NCBI GenBank assembly: GCA_020974905.1
Contig: CP087563.1
Coordinates: 6,820,001 to 6,884,000 of the forward strand
Length of the DNA: 64,000 nucleotides
Direction of reading: 5' to 3'
From: Planctomycetes bacterium syqfu
GTDB taxonomy: Bacteria > Planctomycetota > Phycisphaerae > Phycisphaerales > Phycisphaeraceae
Part shown: in pieces, positions 61,103 through 64,000 of the stretch
Position numbering within the stretch: position 1 is the stretch's first letter
Layout of the letters: each line of letters begins with the position of its first letter
The notes under the pieces: model-generated
The model's input: the letters and a program-made list of their open reading frames with translations, nothing else
Told to the model about the DNA's origin: nothing
The model's database searches: none
Made by a program: the position numbers and the translations under genes

Positions 61103-62971
61103 TCACGAAGCGACCTTGGCCAGCAGTTGAGCCAGGCCGTCGGTGATGACCTGATCCCAGCCCATTTTATCCACGAGCTTGGTGCCGGACTCGATGAGTT
61201 TCTTGCGTTTGGCGTCGGTTTGGGGGACGTCTGCCATGAGTTGGTCGGCGATGCGTTTGGCTTCTTTGAGTTCGATTTTTTCGCGGTCGGCTGCGGTGAT
61301 TTCCAGCAGTTGTTTGATGGACTTGGTGCCACCGGGGACGGTGTAGTTGCCGGTGATGACGTTGGTGACGTTCTTGCCCTTGGTGGTATGACGGACGAAC
61401 CCTTCACAGCCACAGGCATCGGAGATGATGCAGATCGCGCCGCATGCCAGGGGTTCGAGCGGACTGATGCCGAACGGTTCGTAGTTGGCAGCGCCGAATT
61501 CCACGTCGGTTGCAATGCGCAGGCCGGACATGTCCAGTTCTTTGTGACAGTAGGGGCCAACGCGATCCGGACCCCAGCCGAACTGGTTGACCAGGACGAC
61601 CTTCACATTCTTGTGATTGAGGTTGAACTCTGCAGCGTCGTTGGCCAATTCCACTTCAGGGCCACACAAGTCGGGATAGCCTGCCTTGTGATGCAGGGGC
61701 CAACCGTAGCTCTTACACATGTGTTCGACGTCAGCCTTGGAGCGTGTCCCGCCAGCCGAAGTCAGAATGTAGAGCACTGCTTTTTTGTCTTGAGCAACAA
61801 GTTGTTCTTCCATTTCATGACAGACCTGCAGGTCACGCCAAATCGCCTTGGAGATGACGGGGCGGGCAACGTGGGTCATGAGAATGTCAGGTGTGAAACC
61901 AAGCAGCTTTTTGCTGAACTCCTGAAGGTGACCGCGCATCTTGTTTTTCAGTGGCAGGTCAACCTTGTGAGCAGGCAGGCCGTTGTAGACCAGCGTGACA
62001 TCCATGTCATCAAAGTCGTCGGAGAGGAACTTGATTTCGTCACGCGTGCGGTCACCCACAGCGATGATGCCATCGAGTAAGTGCGTGCGTTTGACCAGGG
62101 CATGACGCATCATGTCATCGAGATTGCCGAACACGTCTTCAACGTAGAGACCTTGTGCCTGGGCGGTGTCGAGCACACTGTAGAACATGGTGTCATTGCC
62201 CGGATGATCTTCACAGAGACGACGAGCGGTGGGGCATTCGTGAGCGTGGTAAATGGTGCGGAACTTGTCGCCCCCATCCATGATGCATTTGAGTGCAGCA
62301 GGCATGCCCATGAACTCATGCGAGAAGAGAATGCAGGGGAAGTCGTCATCCTTGAGCAGGGCGTGCAATGCGTAATACGCAGGTTCTGCCAGGCGGACAT
62401 ATTCTTCGTAATCCCAGCCGGATTGGTAACGGGCGCTGTCCAAACCGAACTCTTCCCAAAGGCGAGCTTTGAAGGCATTGGAGCGTGCTTCATTGACATG
62501 CGAGACATCAATGAGCAGCACTTCGGCTTCACCGTTGCGGTGTTGAGAGGGTTGGTCGTACTGGCGGGTACCGTAGGCGATGGAGACGTTAAAGGCCCAT
62601 TCGATCGGTTGGAACTTTGCTGCCAATCCCAGTTCGTCAATGCTGTCGATGCTTGAGTAAAGCACCTTGCCCATATCACCGAGTCGGAGATTGGGATTGG
62701 GGACGTGAACGTGACCGCCCATGGGACCGATGAGAATGGATCGGTCCACGCGGGACTTGTATTCAGGGCTGGTCATCAAACCTTCGAGCACGGTCCCGAT
62801 GCCACCGATCTGTTCGACAGCTTCGTGGGTGACGTGTGCGAGTGTGTAACCTTTGCCTTTGGGGGCAGTGGTTTGGGCAGCGGATTTTTTCGGTGCCGCC
62901 TTGGGTTTGGAAGCTGATTTTTTAGGAGTTGTCGTCGTGACAGTTTTTCTGGCAGCTTTTGACTTGGCCAT
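61103..62971 (-). CDS. Glycogen/starch-synthase-like glycosyltransferase with basic N-terminal tail
   Basis: 622 residues from ATG 62971 (another ATG at 62983). Residues 1-40 are a Lys/Ala/Pro/Thr-rich low-complexity tail (KKSASKPKAAPKKSAAQ) like histone H1 tails. The body resembles GT-B retaining enzymes of the glycogen synthase type: THEAVEQIGGIGTVLEGL (cf. the KxGGL-like loop), FSHEFMGMPAALK, IYHAHECPTARRL, and the nucleotide-sugar site GAANYEPFGISPLEPLACGA with Glu-x7-Glu. It probably transfers glucose to an alpha-glucan or related sugar; donor and product are not known. ilvH is directly upstream. Confidence 0.82.
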   Translation of the reverse strand: MAKSKAARKTVTTTTPKKSASKPKAAPKKSAAQTTAPKGKGYTLAHVTHEAVEQIGGIGTVLEGLMTSPEYKSRVDRSILIGPMGGHVHVPNPNLRLGDMGKVLYSSIDSIDELGLAAKFQPIEWAFNVSIAYGTRQYDQPSQHRNGEAEVLLIDVSHVNEARSNAFKARLWEEFGLDSARYQSGWDYEEYVRLAEPAYYALHALLKDDDFPCILFSHEFMGMPAALKCIMDGGDKFRTIYHAHECPTARRLCEDHPGNDTMFYSVLDTAQAQGLYVEDVFGNLDDMMRHALVKRTHLLDGIIAVGDRTRDEIKFLSDDFDDMDVTLVYNGLPAHKVDLPLKNKMRGHLQEFSKKLLGFTPDILMTHVARPVISKAIWRDLQVCHEMEEQLVAQDKKAVLYILTSAGGTRSKADVEHMCKSYGWPLHHKAGYPDLCGPEVELANDAAEFNLNHKNVKVVLVNQFGWGPDRVGPYCHKELDMSGLRIATDVEFGAANYEPFGISPLEPLACGAICIISDACGCEGFVRHTTKGKNVTNVITGNYTVPGGTKSIKQLLEITAADREKIELKEAKRIADQLMADVPQTDAKRKKLIESGTKLVDKMGWDQVITDGLAQLLAKVAS

Positions 62972-62998
62972 GTTCGAGTCCATTCTTTTTTATTGGGT

Positions 62999-63613
62999 TT
63001 AGCCCGGGGGTAGATCTCCCGGATCGATTGCAGGAGGATTGGCTTGGGGCGAGACGGCAACCTTGGCTTTGGCCTTGCGTGCCGTCGTTGCATTACCGCG
63101 GGACATGGCGATGACGCCGGTGCGTGCCATTTCGATGATGCCGTAGGGCTTGATCATGTCGATGAACGCTTCAATTTTTTCTTCGGTGCCTGACATCTTG
63201 ATCATCAACTGGTCGTTACTCACGTCCACAATCTGGGCGCGGAAGATGTTGGCCAGTTCGATGAGTTCCGTGCGGTGTTCGATGGGGCTTGATTCACCCG
63301 CGGTACTCACCTGCACAAGCATCAGGTCACGTTCGACAAAGGCAGCGTCGAGATAGTCGACGATGCGGACCACGGCCACGAGTTTGGCCAGTTGCTTGCG
63401 GACCTGCTCAAGCGTCGAGTCATCGCCGTTGACGACGATGGTCATGCGTGAGAGTTCTGGATTTTCCGTGCGACCGACAACCAGTGAGTCAATATTAAAC
63501 CCACGGGCGGCAAACATGGAAGCAACTTGTGCCAACACACCTGGTTCATTGGTGACCAGGGCGGCAATCACGTGACGGTAGAGATGTTTTTCTTCTGTGG
63601 TCATAGTCGGCAT
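62999..63613 (-). CDS. ilvH: Acetolactate synthase small (regulatory) subunit
   Basis: 204 residues; ATGs at 63613 and 63604 are both possible. An ACT domain opens the chain (HVIAALVTNEPGVLAQVASMFAARGFNIDSLVVGRTE) and a second ACT-like domain follows (LMLVQVSTAGES). TGVIAMSRG is a family signature. It activates the catalytic subunit and gives valine feedback inhibition. A tail of about 30 residues, Ala/Pro/Lys-rich, is extra. ilvB is not present in the window. Confidence 0.95.
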   Translation of the reverse strand: MPTMTTEEKHLYRHVIAALVTNEPGVLAQVASMFAARGFNIDSLVVGRTENPELSRMTIVVNGDDSTLEQVRKQLAKLVAVVRIVDYLDAAFVERDLMLVQVSTAGESSPIEHRTELIELANIFRAQIVDVSNDQLMIKMSGTEEKIEAFIDMIKPYGIIEMARTGVIAMSRGNATTARKAKAKVAVSPQANPPAIDPGDLPPG

Positions 63614-63845
63614 AGGATAACCGGAGTAAGGGGCGATATCGAATTCTGAGTACCGAAATTTTTGTTTTTCACATCACCCGCTGCCAGCGATCTTCCATCC
63701 CATCAAACATCCGAACTTGTCGAAAGTGATATCGGCTAAGCGGTGAGATTGGATATAAAGCTGAAGTTTGAATTCGATATCTCGGTCCCCGCGCGTTATC
63801 ATCCGACTTTTAGACCGACTCCCGCAACTGTACAGGAATTCAAGC

Positions 63846-64000
63846 ATGCCGGCCGACAGCCCCGCACAAGCCTATTTCCGTAACATTTATGAGACCGTCA
63901 AGAGCCTTGCCATCGGCATGCGCATCACACTCAAATACTGCTTCTCCAAGCATGTGACGGTGCAGTATCCCTACGAGAAAATCGCCTTTGCCCCGCGGTA
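63846..64000 (+). CDS. nuoI: NADH-quinone oxidoreductase subunit I, start only
   Basis: Only 51 codons are inside the window. MPADSPAQAYFRNIYETVKS is followed by LAIGMRITLKYCFSKHVTVQYPYEKI and FAPRY, the N-terminal helix and substrate-arm entry of NuoI, before the two 4Fe-4S motifs that should lie beyond the window. AGGA precedes ATG 63846. The gene continues past position 64000. It opens away from ilvH. Confidence 0.85.
   Translation, partial: MPADSPAQAYFRNIYETVKSLAIGMRITLKYCFSKHVTVQYPYEKIAFAPR

Noticed and set aside
61001-62080. Plus-strand open frame of 359 codons
   Set aside because: It mirrors the glycogen-synthase-like gene; the minus-strand protein has the family motifs.

Overview
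The window looks like a chromosome segment of a planctomycete, most likely of class Phycisphaerae, with moderate GC. Pointers: a DUF1549/DUF1553 plus DUF1501 gene pair (12-14 kb); three prepilin-type proteins ending in an H-x(9-10)-DG-like motif, each beside a large secreted carbohydrate-active enzyme; a Gram-negative LolD/LolC-E pair; and a meso-diaminopimelate-type MurE. This placement is inferred from gene content; no rRNA is present.

Layout. 1-9.7 kb: end of a sugar isomerase/epimerase gene, then two modules of sugar-type regulator, prepilin-like protein and secreted glycoside hydrolase. 9.7-14 kb: a small cytochrome b562-like protein and the DUF1549/DUF1501 pair. 14-20.4 kb: MscS channel, two tandem SpoIIAA/STAS-like proteins, a TIM-barrel protein, DNA polymerase III delta prime, an OB-fold protein and a FixJ-type response regulator. 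21-28.2 kb: dTDP-rhamnose and surface-polysaccharide cluster (rmlA, O-antigen-ligase-like protein, phosphoesterase, rmlC with a frameshift, rmlD, rmlB). 28.3-31.8 kb: triple FKBP protein, small proteins, and a PilZ-like/receiver protein. 32-36.3 kb: murE-murF-mraY. 36.6-40.4 kb: a third regulator/pilin/secreted-enzyme module on the minus strand. 40.6-42.2 kb: a decayed IS701-type element inserted at the edge of a 157-bp MITE, then tRNA-Leu(CAG). 42.5-51.1 kb: hslV, rsmH, a LysM protein, a REC-GGDEF-EAL protein, ruvA, a DUF4126 protein and recN. 51.2-55.6 kb: a REP-associated transposase-like gene between palindromic repeats, nuoB, a histidine kinase, panD and a thioredoxin-like protein. 55.7-64 kb: lolD, lolC/E, a GxxExxY protein, lysS, rplS, a glycogen-synthase-like enzyme, ilvH and the start of nuoI.

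How the genes work together. The rml genes make dTDP-L-rhamnose for surface glycans, and the O-antigen-ligase-like protein is a candidate user. MurE, MurF and MraY carry out consecutive steps of peptidoglycan precursor synthesis, although the usual division-and-wall cluster is split (rsmH lies 7 kb away). The three CAZyme modules look like separately controlled polysaccharide-use loci. The GGDEF-EAL and PilZ-like proteins suggest c-di-GMP signalling.

The most unusual structure is in the repeats. A RAYT-like gene sits among four REP-like palindromes, with related palindromes 15-23 kb away. One of those distant palindromes is split by a 229-bp inverted-repeat element that leaves an apparent 6-bp target duplication. 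A 157-bp MITE occurs twice at identical length and shares its 85-bp core with the 229-bp element. Start codons were chosen by Shine-Dalgarno spacing and family starts; functions are read from motifs, without database searches.
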